A model generated the notes under the pieces. That model searched no databases and was not told where the DNA came from. It saw nothing but the letters and a program-made list of their open reading frames with translations. Positions 1-8,148 of a DNA stretch of 15,423 nucleotides are shown piece by piece. The translations under genes were made by a program, and so were the position numbers. Every line of letters starts with the position of its first letter. Position 1 is the first letter of the stretch. Where the stretch lies: contig CAMDLJ010000023.1 of assembly GCA_945901665.1 (NCBI GenBank), positions 1 through 15,423 on the forward strand. The letters are read 5' to 3'. Source of the DNA: Bordetella parapertussis (GTDB lineage: Bacteria; Pseudomonadota; Gammaproteobacteria; Burkholderiales; Burkholderiaceae).

Positions 1-1842
1 GCGCAAGCCGGTGTCCAAGCTCAAGCCCGGGCGCAACACCACGAACAAGGGCATGTAGCTGTCGCGGCCCAAATATTCCAAGTCGACCACCAAGGCGTCG
101 AGCACCTCGGGCAAGGCCTCGACCGCGCGGTACAGCTCGCTGGTGCCCATTCGCAGGCCGTGGCGGTTGATGGTGGCGTCGCTGCGTCCGTAGATGATGC
201 AGCGCCCCTCGGGTGTGATCTTGATCCAGTCGCCGTGTCGCCACACCGCGCCCGCGCTGGCGGGTGCATCGCCGCCCGTGGGGTGGCGGCCCAGGCCCTT
301 GGGGTAGTGCTCAAAGTAACTGCCCAAGTAGCGCTGGTGGTCGGTGTCGCCCCAAAAAAACGGCGGCATGGCCGGCACCGGTTGGGTGACCACCAGCTCG
401 CCGACTTGGTCGATGACCGCTTGGCCGTCTTCGTTCCAGGCTTGCACGCTCACGCCGAGCAAGCGGCATTGCATCTCGCCGGGCACCATGGGCAGCTCGC
501 GGTGGGCACCCACAAAAGCACCCGCGTCGGTGCCGCCAGAGATGTTGCACCACCAAATATCGTTGGCTGGCAAGCCCGCTTGGGCGTAGACGCGGTGAAA
601 CTGTTCTGTGCCCCAAGTTTGCACCTCGGCCGACAGTGGTGAGCCGGTGGTGCCCAAGGCGCGCACCCGGTACAGGCCGGTGTGCTCGGCCAGGTTCAGC
701 TCGGCTTTCATGCAGTTGTTGAAATACGCCGCCCCCGCGCCAAAAAAGGTGACGCCTTCTTGCGCCGCGTAGCGCCACAACACGCCCCAGTCGGGCTGGT
801 CTTTAGAGCCGCCGGGGTTGCCGTCATAAATGACGCAGGTGGTGCCACTGAGCAAGCCGCTGAGTTGGGCATTCCACATCACCCAGCCGGTGGAGCTGAA
901 CCACATGAAGCGCTCGCCCCAAGAGTTGGGCTCGTAGCTGCAACCCACGTCGTACATCACGGTTTTGTGCGCCATGCCATTGAGCATGGTGCCGCCGTGG
1001 TCGTGCACCAAGGGCTTGGGCATGCCGGTGGTGCCGCTGGAGTACACAATCCACAAAGGGTGGTCAAACGGCAACCACAGGGGTTCAAAGGCGGCCACGG
1101 CGGCGTCATTGCGCCCCACGATGCCCGCCCAATCGGTGGCGCCTGGCAGGGGGTCGTCGGTGCCCAACACGCGGCACAGGATGGTGTGGCGCACGCTGGG
1201 CAGGGCGTCGCGCAGCTGCGAGAGCACGCTGATGCGCGGATGGTCTTTGCCGCCATAGGTGACGCCATCGCAACCGATCAGCACGGTGGGGGTGATTTGG
1301 GCAAACCGGTCGAGCACGGCGTTGGTGCCCATGTCGGGGGCGCACACGCTCCACACGCCGCCCACCGAGACCACGGCCAAAAACGCCACCATGGTTTGGG
1401 GGATGTTGGGCAGGTAGGCGGCCACCCGGTCGCCCGGCACCACGCCTTGGGCTTGCAGGTGCAGGGCCAGCGCGGCGGCTTGGCGGCGCAACTCGGGCCA
1501 AGACAGCTCTTGGCGCTGTCCGCGCTCGTTGGTGCCAATGATGGCGGGCATGCCCGCCGCATGGGCGGGCGCGACATGGCGCAACACCTGTTGCGCATAG
1601 TTCACTTGGGCACCAGGAAACCACTGCGCGCCCGGCATGGTGTTGCGCGCCAGCACGGCGCTGTGCGGCGTGGGGGACTGCACCGCCAGGTATTCCCACA
1701 TGCTTTGCCAAAAAGCGTCGATCTCGGTGACCGACCATTGCCACAGGGCCTCGTAGGTGTCAAAGCGCAGGCCTTTGTGGCTGGCCAGCCAGTCTTGGTA
1801 AAGCCGAATTTGCGGCACATAGGGGGGTGTGGGTGGGTTCAT
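1..1842 (-). CDS. Acetoacetyl-CoA synthetase (C-terminus beyond window)
   Basis: An ATP-dependent, AMP-forming ligase that activates acetoacetate to acetoacetyl-CoA. It feeds ketone-body or polyhydroxybutyrate carbon into central metabolism. The minus-strand frame is open from ATG at 1842 to the window edge, giving 614 codons with no stop. The ANL adenylation motif YSSGTTGMPKP starts at residue 267, and the HGDWIKI...GRSDATIN region spans about 536-559, followed by HGLRMGTSELY, typical of acetoacetyl-CoA synthetases. The N-terminal stretch with DAFWQSMWEY also matches that family rather than acetyl-CoA synthetase. Family members are roughly 650-680 residues, so the last few tens of residues, including the expected catalytic SGK lysine, lie outside. 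The Shine-Dalgarno is weak (TTGGGG). The gene diverges from the thioesterase gene across 130 bases. The substrate call comes from sequence resemblance; another short-chain acyl-CoA ligase is less likely. Confidence 0.9.
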   Translation of the reverse strand, partial: MNPPTPPYVPQIRLYQDWLASHKGLRFDTYEALWQWSVTEIDAFWQSMWEYLAVQSPTPHSAVLARNTMPGAQWFPGAQVNYAQQVLRHVAPAHAAGMPAIIGTNERGQRQELSWPELRRQAAALALHLQAQGVVPGDRVAAYLPNIPQTMVAFLAVVSVGGVWSVCAPDMGTNAVLDRFAQITPTVLIGCDGVTYGGKDHPRISVLSQLRDALPSVRHTILCRVLGTDDPLPGATDWAGIVGRNDAAVAAFEPLWLPFDHPLWIVYSSGTTGMPKPLVHDHGGTMLNGMAHKTVMYDVGCSYEPNSWGERFMWFSSTGWVMWNAQLSGLLSGTTCVIYDGNPGGSKDQPDWGVLWRYAAQEGVTFFGAGAAYFNNCMKAELNLAEHTGLYRVRALGTTGSPLSAEVQTWGTEQFHRVYAQAGLPANDIWWCNISGGTDAGAFVGAHRELPMVPGEMQCRLLGVSVQAWNEDGQAVIDQVGELVVTQPVPAMPPFFWGDTDHQRYLGSYFEHYPKGLGRHPTGGDAPASAGAVWRHGDWIKITPEGRCIIYGRSDATINRHGLRMGTSELYRAVEALPEVLDALVVDLEYLGRDSYMPLFVVLRPGLSLDTGLR

Positions 1843-1972
1843 GGCCCCAAGGTTATCAGCCCATGCCAGCGCGTGGCAATGGCTGGGCTGGTGGGGGCGG
1901 CTACCATCTGTGTCAAAGGTCTGAGGCGGGCAGTGTTTTGTCTGGTGGGCCATCACTTTTCACGGTAACCCT

Positions 1973-2395
1973 ATGCGCATTTGGAAAAAACCCATTTCAG
2001 TGGACATCCTCACCGAGTCCCACCACCGCACCGCGCCCGAGCTATTGGGCATGGAGTTTGTCGAGGTCGGGGACGACTTCATTGTGGCCCGCATCCCGGT
2101 CGATGAGCGCACGCGCCAGCCCTATGGCTTGTTGCACGGCGGGGTGAGCGTGGTGTTGGCCGAAACCTTGGGCTCTTGTGGTGCCTACTATTCGTGCCCA
2201 CCCGAGGACCGCGCGGTTGGGTTGGACATCAATGCCAACCACATCAAAGGCGTCAAGTCGGGTTGGGTGAGCGGTATCACCCGGGCGGTGCACATTGGGC
2301 GCAGCACCCAGGTGTGGCACATCGACATGCACAACGAGGCGGGGGAGTTGACCTGCGTGTCGCGCATCACCATGGCGATATTGGCGCCGCGCTGA
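1973..2395 (+). CDS. Hotdog-fold acyl-CoA thioesterase (PaaI/YdiI type)
   Basis: A 140-residue single-domain hotdog protein predicted to hydrolyse an acyl-CoA or aroyl-CoA thioester in the cytoplasm. The segment QPYGLLHGG followed by AETLGS matches the active site of the E. coli YdiI/EntH group. Gln49, His55, Glu64 and Ser68 fall one residue on from the YdiI positions Gln48, His54, Glu63 and Ser67, with Glu64 as the presumed catalytic base. Length is normal for the family. The start MRIWKKPI aligns well with the YdiI N-terminus (MIWKR), which supports ATG 1973 although no good ribosome site precedes it. It diverges from the acetoacetyl-CoA synthetase gene and converges on the adenosyltransferase gene. 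The natural substrate is unknown. A menaquinone-type substrate cannot be concluded from sequence, and most Burkholderiales use ubiquinone. Confidence 0.85.
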   Translation: MRIWKKPISVDILTESHHRTAPELLGMEFVEVGDDFIVARIPVDERTRQPYGLLHGGVSVVLAETLGSCGAYYSCPPEDRAVGLDINANHIKGVKSGWVSGITRAVHIGRSTQVWHIDMHNEAGELTCVSRITMAILAPR

Positions 2396-2473
2396 GTCGG
2401 CCCTTTGTGTGCGGGTTCTCTGGCGGCGCAGGGCAGGTGCCGTGGCAGCGATCTGGGTTTGATGAGGTGGCGA

Positions 2474-3034
2474 TCAAGTGGCGTTTTTCAGGCGCTCGCT
2501 TTTCCAGTACACATCGTCGCCGCCGTCCATGCGGTTGAGCACCCGCGCCAGCACGAACATCAGGTCACTCAGGCGGTTGAGGTACTGGCGCGGCGTGTCG
2601 TTCAGGGCTTCTTCGGCGCCCAGGGCCACCACGGCGCGTTCGGCGCGGCGCGCCACGGTGCGGCACACATGGGCCTGTGAGGCGGCGCGGTTGCCTGCGG
2701 GCAAGATGAACTCTTGCAGTTTGGGCAAGGCTTCGTTGTGGTCAGCCAAGGCATGGTCCAGGGCCAGCACGGCTTCGGCCTTGAGCAGCTCAAAGCCAGG
2801 GATGCTGAGCTCGCCACCCAGGTTGAAGAGTTGGTGCTGCACCTCGACCAGCAGTTCGCGCACGTTGGCGGGCACGGCTTCGCACAGCAGCACGCCAATG
2901 TGGCTGTTGAGCTCATCGACCTCGCCCATGGCGTGCACGCGCAAGCTGTTTTTGCTCACGCGGCGGTTGTCGCCCAAGCCGGTGGTGCCGTCGTCTCCGG
3001 TGCGGGTGGCGATTTGTGTGAGTCGGTTGCCCAT
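2474..3034 (-). CDS. Cob(I)alamin adenosyltransferase, PduO type
   Basis: Transfers the adenosyl group of ATP to cob(I)alamin, producing coenzyme B12 for enzymes such as methylmalonyl-CoA mutase. The 186-residue product has the N-terminal ATP-binding motif TRTGDDGTTGLG...RRVSK at residues 10-28 and VDELNS at 39-44. It also has the FILPAGN...SQAHVCRTVARRAER block around 109-133 and the C-terminal YLNRLSD at 151-157, all diagnostic of the PduO/MMAB trimeric family (PF01923) and unlike CobA/BtuR. The frame is open further upstream to about 3220. ATG 3034 is chosen because AGGA lies 8 bases before it and the motif spacing then fits the family. The gene diverges from the FAD dehydrogenase across 169 bases and ends 78 bases from the convergent thioesterase gene. 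No B12 riboswitch was recognised upstream. Confidence 0.93.
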   Translation of the reverse strand: MGNRLTQIATRTGDDGTTGLGDNRRVSKNSLRVHAMGEVDELNSHIGVLLCEAVPANVRELLVEVQHQLFNLGGELSIPGFELLKAEAVLALDHALADHNEALPKLQEFILPAGNRAASQAHVCRTVARRAERAVVALGAEEALNDTPRQYLNRLSDLMFVLARVLNRMDGGDDVYWKSERLKNAT

Positions 3035-3203
3035 GCGGTGTGTCCTGTGTGCGCCCAAAGCGCGCTGCCCTGGCTTTTGTTGAATGCGGCCTGTGAGGCC
3101 AGCCCATGCGGGCCGGGTTTTTGGACCCCGGACCAGGGGCGATTGTCCATGAAGCGCCCATGTGGTGGCTTGCCTAGAATGGCACCCACAGGAGACGCCC
3201 ACC

Positions 3204-4631
3204 ATGAATGCACCCACCACCGCCCAGCATCTGATCCCCCATGTTCAACAGCGCCCGGTGCCCGACGCCTTGGTGGCCCAGCTCAAAGCCCATTTTGGCG
3301 AGCGCTGCAGCACGGCCATGGCGGTGCGCGAACAACACGGGCGCGATGAGTCGGCGTTCACCACCGTGCCGCCGCCTGCTGTGGTGGTGTTTGCCGAATC
3401 CACCGCCGACGTCGCCCAAGTGGTGGCCTGGGCCCAAGCAGACCGTGTGCCGGTGATTCCGTTTGGTGTGGGCTCGTCGCTGGAGGGCCACTTGCTGGCG
3501 GTGCAAGGCGGCATCAGCATCGATGTGGGGCGCATGAACCGGGTGTTGTCGGTCAATGCCGAGGACCTGACGGTCACGGTGCAGCCAGGCGTGACGCGCA
3601 AGCAACTCAATGAAGAGATCAAAAGCACGGGCTTGTTTTTCCCGATCGACCCGGGTGCCGACGCCAGTTTGGGCGGCATGGCTGCCACCCGCGCCAGCGG
3701 CACCAATGCCGTGCGCTACGGCACCATGCGCGAAAACGTGTTGGGCCTGGAGGTGGTGACCGCCTCGGGCGAAGTGATTCGCACGGGCACCCGCGCCAAA
3801 AAATCATCCGCCGGTTATGACCTGACCCGCTTGATGGTCGGCAGCGAAGGTACCTTGGGCGTGATCACCGAAGTCACCTTGAAGCTGTACCCCTTGCCTG
3901 AGGCGGTGTCGGCGGCGACCTGTTCTTTCCCCAGCATCGAGGCGGCGGTGCGCACCACCATCCAGCTGATCCAAATCGGCGTGCCGATTGCCCGGGTGGA
4001 GTTGATTGATCAGCATTCGGTGCGCATGGTCAATGCCTACGCCAAACTGGGTTTGCGCGAAGAGCCGATGCTGCTCATGGAGTTCCATGGCACCCCCGCC
4101 AGCGTCAAAGAGCAGGCCGAGACGGTGCAAGCCATTGCCGACGAGTTTGGTGGCCAGGCCTTTGAGTGGGCGATGACGCCCGAAGAGCGCACCCGTTTGT
4201 GGGCGGCGCGCCACAACGCTTACTTTGCCGCGGTGCAAAGCCGCCCCGGGTGCCGCGCCATCAGCACCGATACCTGTGTGCCCATCAGCCGTTTGGCCGA
4301 TTGTTTGCTGACCTCGGTGACCGAGGCCGATGCTTCAGGCATCCCCTACTTTTTGGTCGGCCATGTGGGTGACGGCAATTTCCACTTTGGCTATTTGATC
4401 GACCCCAATGACCCGCAAGAGCGGGCCACGGCCGAGGCCCTCAATCAGCAGTTGGTGGCGCGCGCCCTGAGCATGGAGGGCACCTGCAGTGGCGAGCACG
4501 GCATCGGCTTGCACAAGATGGACTTTTTGCTGGCCGAGGCGGGTGCACCGGCGGTGGACATGATGCGCACCATCAAGCGCGCGCTCGACCCCCACAACAT
4601 CATGAACCCGGGCAAGATCTTTTTGATGTGA
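3204..4631 (+). CDS. FAD-linked D-2-hydroxyacid dehydrogenase (D-lactate/glycolate type)
   Basis: A 475-residue flavoprotein of the GlcD/DLD family (VAO fold), expected to oxidise D-lactate, glycolate or a related D-2-hydroxyacid and pass electrons to the respiratory chain or an acceptor protein. The FAD-binding half shows PFGVGSSLEGH at 86-96, PGADASLGGM at 150-159 and GSEGTLGVIT from 213. The C-terminal FAD-oxidase domain carries GHVGDGNFH at 386-394 and CSGEHGIG at 428-435. These give the His387, His394, Glu431 and His432 set used for metal and substrate in the family. ATG 3204 has GGAGA a good distance upstream; an earlier in-frame start at 3162 lacks this support. The stop codon directly abuts the stop of the convergent kinase gene. 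No GlcE or GlcF partner is next to it, which favours the single-subunit D-lactate dehydrogenase form, but the substrate is not provable here. Confidence 0.9.
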   Translation: MNAPTTAQHLIPHVQQRPVPDALVAQLKAHFGERCSTAMAVREQHGRDESAFTTVPPPAVVVFAESTADVAQVVAWAQADRVPVIPFGVGSSLEGHLLAVQGGISIDVGRMNRVLSVNAEDLTVTVQPGVTRKQLNEEIKSTGLFFPIDPGADASLGGMAATRASGTNAVRYGTMRENVLGLEVVTASGEVIRTGTRAKKSSAGYDLTRLMVGSEGTLGVITEVTLKLYPLPEAVSAATCSFPSIEAAVRTTIQLIQIGVPIARVELIDQHSVRMVNAYAKLGLREEPMLLMEFHGTPASVKEQAETVQAIADEFGGQAFEWAMTPEERTRLWAARHNAYFAAVQSRPGCRAISTDTCVPISRLADCLLTSVTEADASGIPYFLVGHVGDGNFHFGYLIDPNDPQERATAEALNQQLVARALSMEGTCSGEHGIGLHKMDFLLAEAGAPAVDMMRTIKRALDPHNIMNPGKIFLM

Positions 4632-6386
4632 TCAAGGGCCGCCATGGGCGGCGGCCAACAACAAGGCCTGGGACTCGCGCACCAATTGCTGCGGGTCAAA
4701 GGGTTTGAGCAGCAAGGCGTTGATGCCTGCGGCGCGAAAGTTGGCCAAGTCAACCGGGCTGACATCGGCGGTCAGACCCATCACCGGGGTGTTGCCCCGA
4801 GGCGCGGGCATGGCGCGCAGGGCCTGTGTGGTGTCGGCGCCGTTGAGCGCGGGCATCACCAAATCCATGAACACCAGATCAAAGTTTTCCGATTGCAGCG
4901 CTTGCAAGGCTTGCACCCCGTCACTGGTCTCCACCACGCTGCACCGAGGCCAAGCGCTTTTGAGCACTTGTGACACCAGCAGGCGATTGAGGCGGTGGTC
5001 GTCGACCACCAAAAACCGCCAAGCCTGATGGGTGAGCGACAACACCCCGGTGTGTGCCTCTGTGGTCGGGGGCGCGGGGCTGGCGGTCAGTGGCAAGGTG
5101 AACCAAAAGCGCGAACCCTGGCCCAGCTCGCTGTCAAATCCCATGCGGCCCCCCAGCAAATGAACCAGGCCTTGGCTGATGGCCAAGCCCAGCCCATGGC
5201 CACCGTATTGGCGTTGGATGTCTTGGCGCCCTTGGCTGAAGCGGTTGAACAACTGCGCTTGGTGTTCTGGGGCAATCCCAATGCCGCTGTCCTCCACCTC
5301 AAACAATATGCCGTCTGGGTGGTTTTGCGCACGCAAGCGCACATGGCCGTGTGTCGTGAACTTGATCGCGTTTCCCAGCAAATTGACCAACACCTGCATC
5401 AATCGGTGGCGGTCTCCGGCAACCCAGGCGGGCACGTCAGGTGCCACCTCCAGTGCATACGTGATCGACATGCTTTGCACCTTGGGTGCAAACAAATCAA
5501 ACGCATGGCCAATGGTCTCGTGCAGGCCGTACACCTCTTTTTGGGTGCTCAGCCGGCCTGAGATGAACTGCGAGTAGTCCAACACATCGTTGATCACCGT
5601 CATCAAGTGATCGGCCGACTGGCGGGTGTGCTCCAACAGCTGTTTTGCCCGAGGCTTGTCTTCGCTGCGCGCCAGCAACAAACTGTTGAAGCCCAAGATG
5701 GCGTTCATGGGTGTGCGCAGCTCATGGCTGACGGCAGAGATGAAATGCTCGCGCAGGGTTTTGGTGTGCTCCAGCTCAATGCGTGTTTGCTCCAGCTCGC
5801 TTTGGCGATGCTGGCTTTCGGCCAGGCTCAGCCGGTGTTGGCGGTCGTACACATAGGGCACCATCAGCAAGGTCAAGCAGTTGATGCCGACGGTGGCAAA
5901 GGCATACAGGTGTTGTTGGGGGCTGTTCGCAGACATTTCCACGCCCACGCCGATCAAGGTCAAATACCCCATCAATGCGGTGCACAGGCCCGTCACGATC
6001 AGCCACACCAGGCCGCTGCGGGGTCCCATGACGTAGTAAGACATCACCGGAATGACCATCAGCCACAGCAGGCGCATGGAGTAAACCCCGCCCGATAGCC
6101 GGGCTGCGTTGAGCAGGTATATCAGGCTCAATAAGCACATCACGTGCAAAATCGTTTCCAGGGCCACGCCGCGGTAGAGCAACCACAGCAAACCCAGGAT
6201 GAGTGCAGCAAACACGACTTGAAACGCCGACCCGTAGGGGTAGGGGTTAAAAAGTGAAAACGTCAACGACACAACCACCAGAAGCAGCATGCAAAAAACC
6301 ACGAAGGGCAGCTTGCCTTGTTGTAACCGCTCGGGCAGGTACGCCGTGAAGCCGGTTACCAAATCTTGGGGCCATGGCCGCTTCAT
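4632..6386 (-). CDS. Membrane hybrid sensor histidine kinase, second of tandem pair
   Basis: A 584-residue hybrid kinase. It has about six hydrophobic helices between residues 26 and 178, with a GPRSG motif between helices 4 and 5. A short coiled coil (about 180-212) and HisKA with SHELRTP (phospho-acceptor His221) follow. HATPase_c has N box NLLGNAIKF, DSGIGIAP and GGHGLGLAIS. A C-terminal receiver domain has Asp462/Asp463, phospho-acceptor Asp508 in FMDLVMP, and Lys561. All catalytic residues are present, so it should be active in autophosphorylation and transfer to its own receiver. There is no HPt or output domain. ATG 6386 is chosen because it overlaps the stop of the upstream kinase gene as ATGA, typical of translational coupling; the frame is open further upstream to 6494 inside that gene. 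The sensed signal is unknown; no periplasmic sensor domain of any size is visible. Confidence 0.88.
   Translation of the reverse strand: MKRPWPQDLVTGFTAYLPERLQQGKLPFVVFCMLLLVVVSLTFSLFNPYPYGSAFQVVFAALILGLLWLLYRGVALETILHVMCLLSLIYLLNAARLSGGVYSMRLLWLMVIPVMSYYVMGPRSGLVWLIVTGLCTALMGYLTLIGVGVEMSANSPQQHLYAFATVGINCLTLLMVPYVYDRQHRLSLAESQHRQSELEQTRIELEHTKTLREHFISAVSHELRTPMNAILGFNSLLLARSEDKPRAKQLLEHTRQSADHLMTVINDVLDYSQFISGRLSTQKEVYGLHETIGHAFDLFAPKVQSMSITYALEVAPDVPAWVAGDRHRLMQVLVNLLGNAIKFTTHGHVRLRAQNHPDGILFEVEDSGIGIAPEHQAQLFNRFSQGRQDIQRQYGGHGLGLAISQGLVHLLGGRMGFDSELGQGSRFWFTLPLTASPAPPTTEAHTGVLSLTHQAWRFLVVDDHRLNRLLVSQVLKSAWPRCSVVETSDGVQALQALQSENFDLVFMDLVMPALNGADTTQALRAMPAPRGNTPVMGLTADVSPVDLANFRAAGINALLLKPFDPQQLVRESQALLLAAAHGGP
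4637..4656. terminator. GC-rich hairpin at convergent gene junction
   Basis: A perfect 7-bp inverted repeat (GGCCGCC, loop ATGGGC, GGCGGCC) starts 5 bases after the stop of the FAD dehydrogenase gene and lies in the last codons of the convergent kinase gene. No T-run follows on either strand, so it is not a classical intrinsic terminator. It could stall polymerase or protect mRNA 3' ends from both directions. The hairpin is seen directly; the function is a guess. Confidence 0.35.
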
Positions 6387-8119
6387 GCGCGGCCCCTGAG
6401 CATGGACAAGGCCATGGCGCGCGCGATGGTGCGAGCGAGTGCCTTGGGGTTGATGGGCTTGTGCAACACCATGTCCATGCCTGCGTCCAGGCAATGCTGC
6501 TCGTCCATGGGGTTGGTGTTGGCGGTCAATGCCACCACGGGCAGTGTTTGAATGGGCGCGGGCAGTTGGCGCAGCGCACGGGTCAGGGCCAGGCCATCCA
6601 TGTCGGGCATCACCATGTCCACCAAGGCGAGATCAAAGTGCTGCGCTTGCAGCAAGGTCATGGCCTGTGCACCTGAACTGGCCTGGGTGATCTTGGCCTG
6701 TGGCCAAGCCGCTTGCAGTTGCACCTGGGTGATCATCAGGTTCATGGCGTTGTCATCGACCACCAAGACGGCAAAAACGCTGGTGCTGGGCAGCGCCAAC
6801 TCAGGCAAGGCGTCGGTGGTCTGGGGCGTGGACAGGGGCCATTCAAACCAAAACAGCGCGCCATTACCGGGTTGGCTTTGCACGCCGATTTGACCCCCTT
6901 GCAACACCACCAAGCGCTCACACAGGCTCAGGCCCAGGCCAGTGCCGCCAAAGTCTTTGGTGGTTTGCAGGTCAGCTGACTCAAAGCGGTTGAAGATGTG
7001 CGCTTGCCGTTGCAAGGGAATGCCGCGACCGCTGTCTTGCACTTGAATCTGCAGGTGGTGGTTGATCAGCGCCAGGGCCACGCTGACCTCGCCTTGGTGG
7101 GTGAACTTGACCGCGTTGTCCACCAAATGGCGCAGCACTTGGCACAAGCGAGGGCCATCGACCCACACCTGCTGGGGCACATCTTTGGCAATGTCGAGGT
7201 TGAACGCCAGGCCCTTTTCCAGCGCCTTTTGTTGCAGCGGTGCCAGCGACTCTTTGAGCATGGGGCGCAGATCGCAAGCACTGGGAAAAAACACCATTTG
7301 CCCACTTTGCAATTGAGAGTAGTCCAAGATGTCGTTGACCACCAGCAGCAAATGCTCTGTGGAGCGGCGGATGTGGCCCACGGTTTCCAGTCCCTCGGGG
7401 TCTTGGGCGAACTCTTCTTGCAGCAGACCGTTCAACCCCAAGATGGCGTTCATGGGCGTGCGCAACTCGTGGCCCATGGCGGCGACAAACTCGTCTTTGT
7501 GGGCGCTGGCCAGGCGCATGTCTTCATGCGCCACGATCAGCGCTTGGTTGCGTTGTTCGCTTTCCTGGATTTGCTGTTCGGTGAGGCGGTCGTACAAGCG
7601 CACCATGAGCAGCAAGGATGCCGCTGCCATGATGTGGTTGAACACCGCGAACAGCACCGTGGCTTGGTTGACGGCCGTGGTTGTGGGGGGGCGCAACAGG
7701 CTGAGCCCAAAGACGCTGGCGATGAGGGCCAAAATCACCAGCAGATAGATGATGCCGCCGCGAGGCCCCAAAAAAAACAGGGCAGGCACGCTCAATATGC
7801 AATACCAAACCATGTTGCTTGATTGGATGCCGCCGGTTTGCAGCGCAAAGTGGCCCAGCATGGCCAACAGGATCATCAAACAAAAGTTCACCACGGCGTA
7901 GTAAAGCCGCTCGTATTTGGCCAAACTCAGCACCACCACAAATAGGGCTGCGACCACAAACAAGAGGTGTGCGTCGTAGCCTGGGTTGGGCAGCAAATTG
8001 AACACCACGGCATTGAGGCTGATCAGCACCGTGCCGACCGCCATCACCTGGCGTTGTTGTGCGCGCCGCTCATCGCCCACCCATTGGGGCCAAGACATCC
8101 AGGTGGGCCAGCGGATCAT
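6383..8119 (-). CDS. Membrane hybrid sensor histidine kinase, first of tandem pair
   Basis: A 578-residue protein with the same plan as its downstream neighbour. About six membrane helices lie between residues 25 and 175, with a GPRGG motif between helices 4 and 5. A linker helix leads to HisKA with GHELRTPMN (His217). HATPase_c has HLVDNAVKF, DSGRGIP and GGTGLGLSL. The C-terminal receiver has Asp455/Asp456, phospho-acceptor Asp501 in LVDMVMPD, and Lys554. It should therefore autophosphorylate and pass phosphate to its own receiver, then presumably to an HPt protein encoded elsewhere. It begins 19 bases after parB and overlaps the second kinase by 4 bases, so the two are probably co-expressed, possibly as part of the parAB transcript. 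The start is uncertain: no clear ribosome site precedes ATG 8119, and an internal ATG at 8098 is possible. Matching layout and motifs suggest an old tandem duplication. Confidence 0.88.
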   Translation of the reverse strand: MIRWPTWMSWPQWVGDERRAQQRQVMAVGTVLISLNAVVFNLLPNPGYDAHLLFVVAALFVVVLSLAKYERLYYAVVNFCLMILLAMLGHFALQTGGIQSSNMVWYCILSVPALFFLGPRGGIIYLLVILALIASVFGLSLLRPPTTTAVNQATVLFAVFNHIMAAASLLLMVRLYDRLTEQQIQESEQRNQALIVAHEDMRLASAHKDEFVAAMGHELRTPMNAILGLNGLLQEEFAQDPEGLETVGHIRRSTEHLLLVVNDILDYSQLQSGQMVFFPSACDLRPMLKESLAPLQQKALEKGLAFNLDIAKDVPQQVWVDGPRLCQVLRHLVDNAVKFTHQGEVSVALALINHHLQIQVQDSGRGIPLQRQAHIFNRFESADLQTTKDFGGTGLGLSLCERLVVLQGGQIGVQSQPGNGALFWFEWPLSTPQTTDALPELALPSTSVFAVLVVDDNAMNLMITQVQLQAAWPQAKITQASSGAQAMTLLQAQHFDLALVDMVMPDMDGLALTRALRQLPAPIQTLPVVALTANTNPMDEQHCLDAGMDMVLHKPINPKALARTIARAMALSMLRGRA

Positions 8120-8131
8120 GGCGTCTGGGCA

Positions 8132-8148
8132 GCGCAGCTCAGCTGCGC
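8132..8148. repeat. Inverted repeat over the parB stop codon
   Basis: Two perfect 8-base arms (GCGCAGCT and AGCTGCGC) flank a single central base and span the parB stop codon at 8139-8141, between parB and the first kinase gene. In RNA it could fold as a 6-bp stem with a 5-base loop. No T-run follows. It could be a weak attenuator or chance; part of it encodes the last residues of ParB. Confidence 0.35.

Noticed and set aside
682..1968. Long plus-strand open frame of 428 codons
   Set aside because: It is antisense to the acetoacetyl-CoA synthetase gene, whose minus-strand frame carries all family motifs. The plus-strand translation is His/Gly/Ala-rich with no recognisable domain, as expected for the shadow of a GC-rich gene.
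3175..3180. TAGAAT as a -10 promoter element for the FAD dehydrogenase
   Set aside because: It lies at a plausible distance from the start, but no -35 hexamer was found at 15-19 bases upstream, so I did not list it.
6998..7822. Plus-strand open frame of 274 codons opposite the first kinase
   Set aside because: The opposite strand holds intact HisKA and HATPase motifs. This translation is rich in Gln, His and Val without family resemblance.
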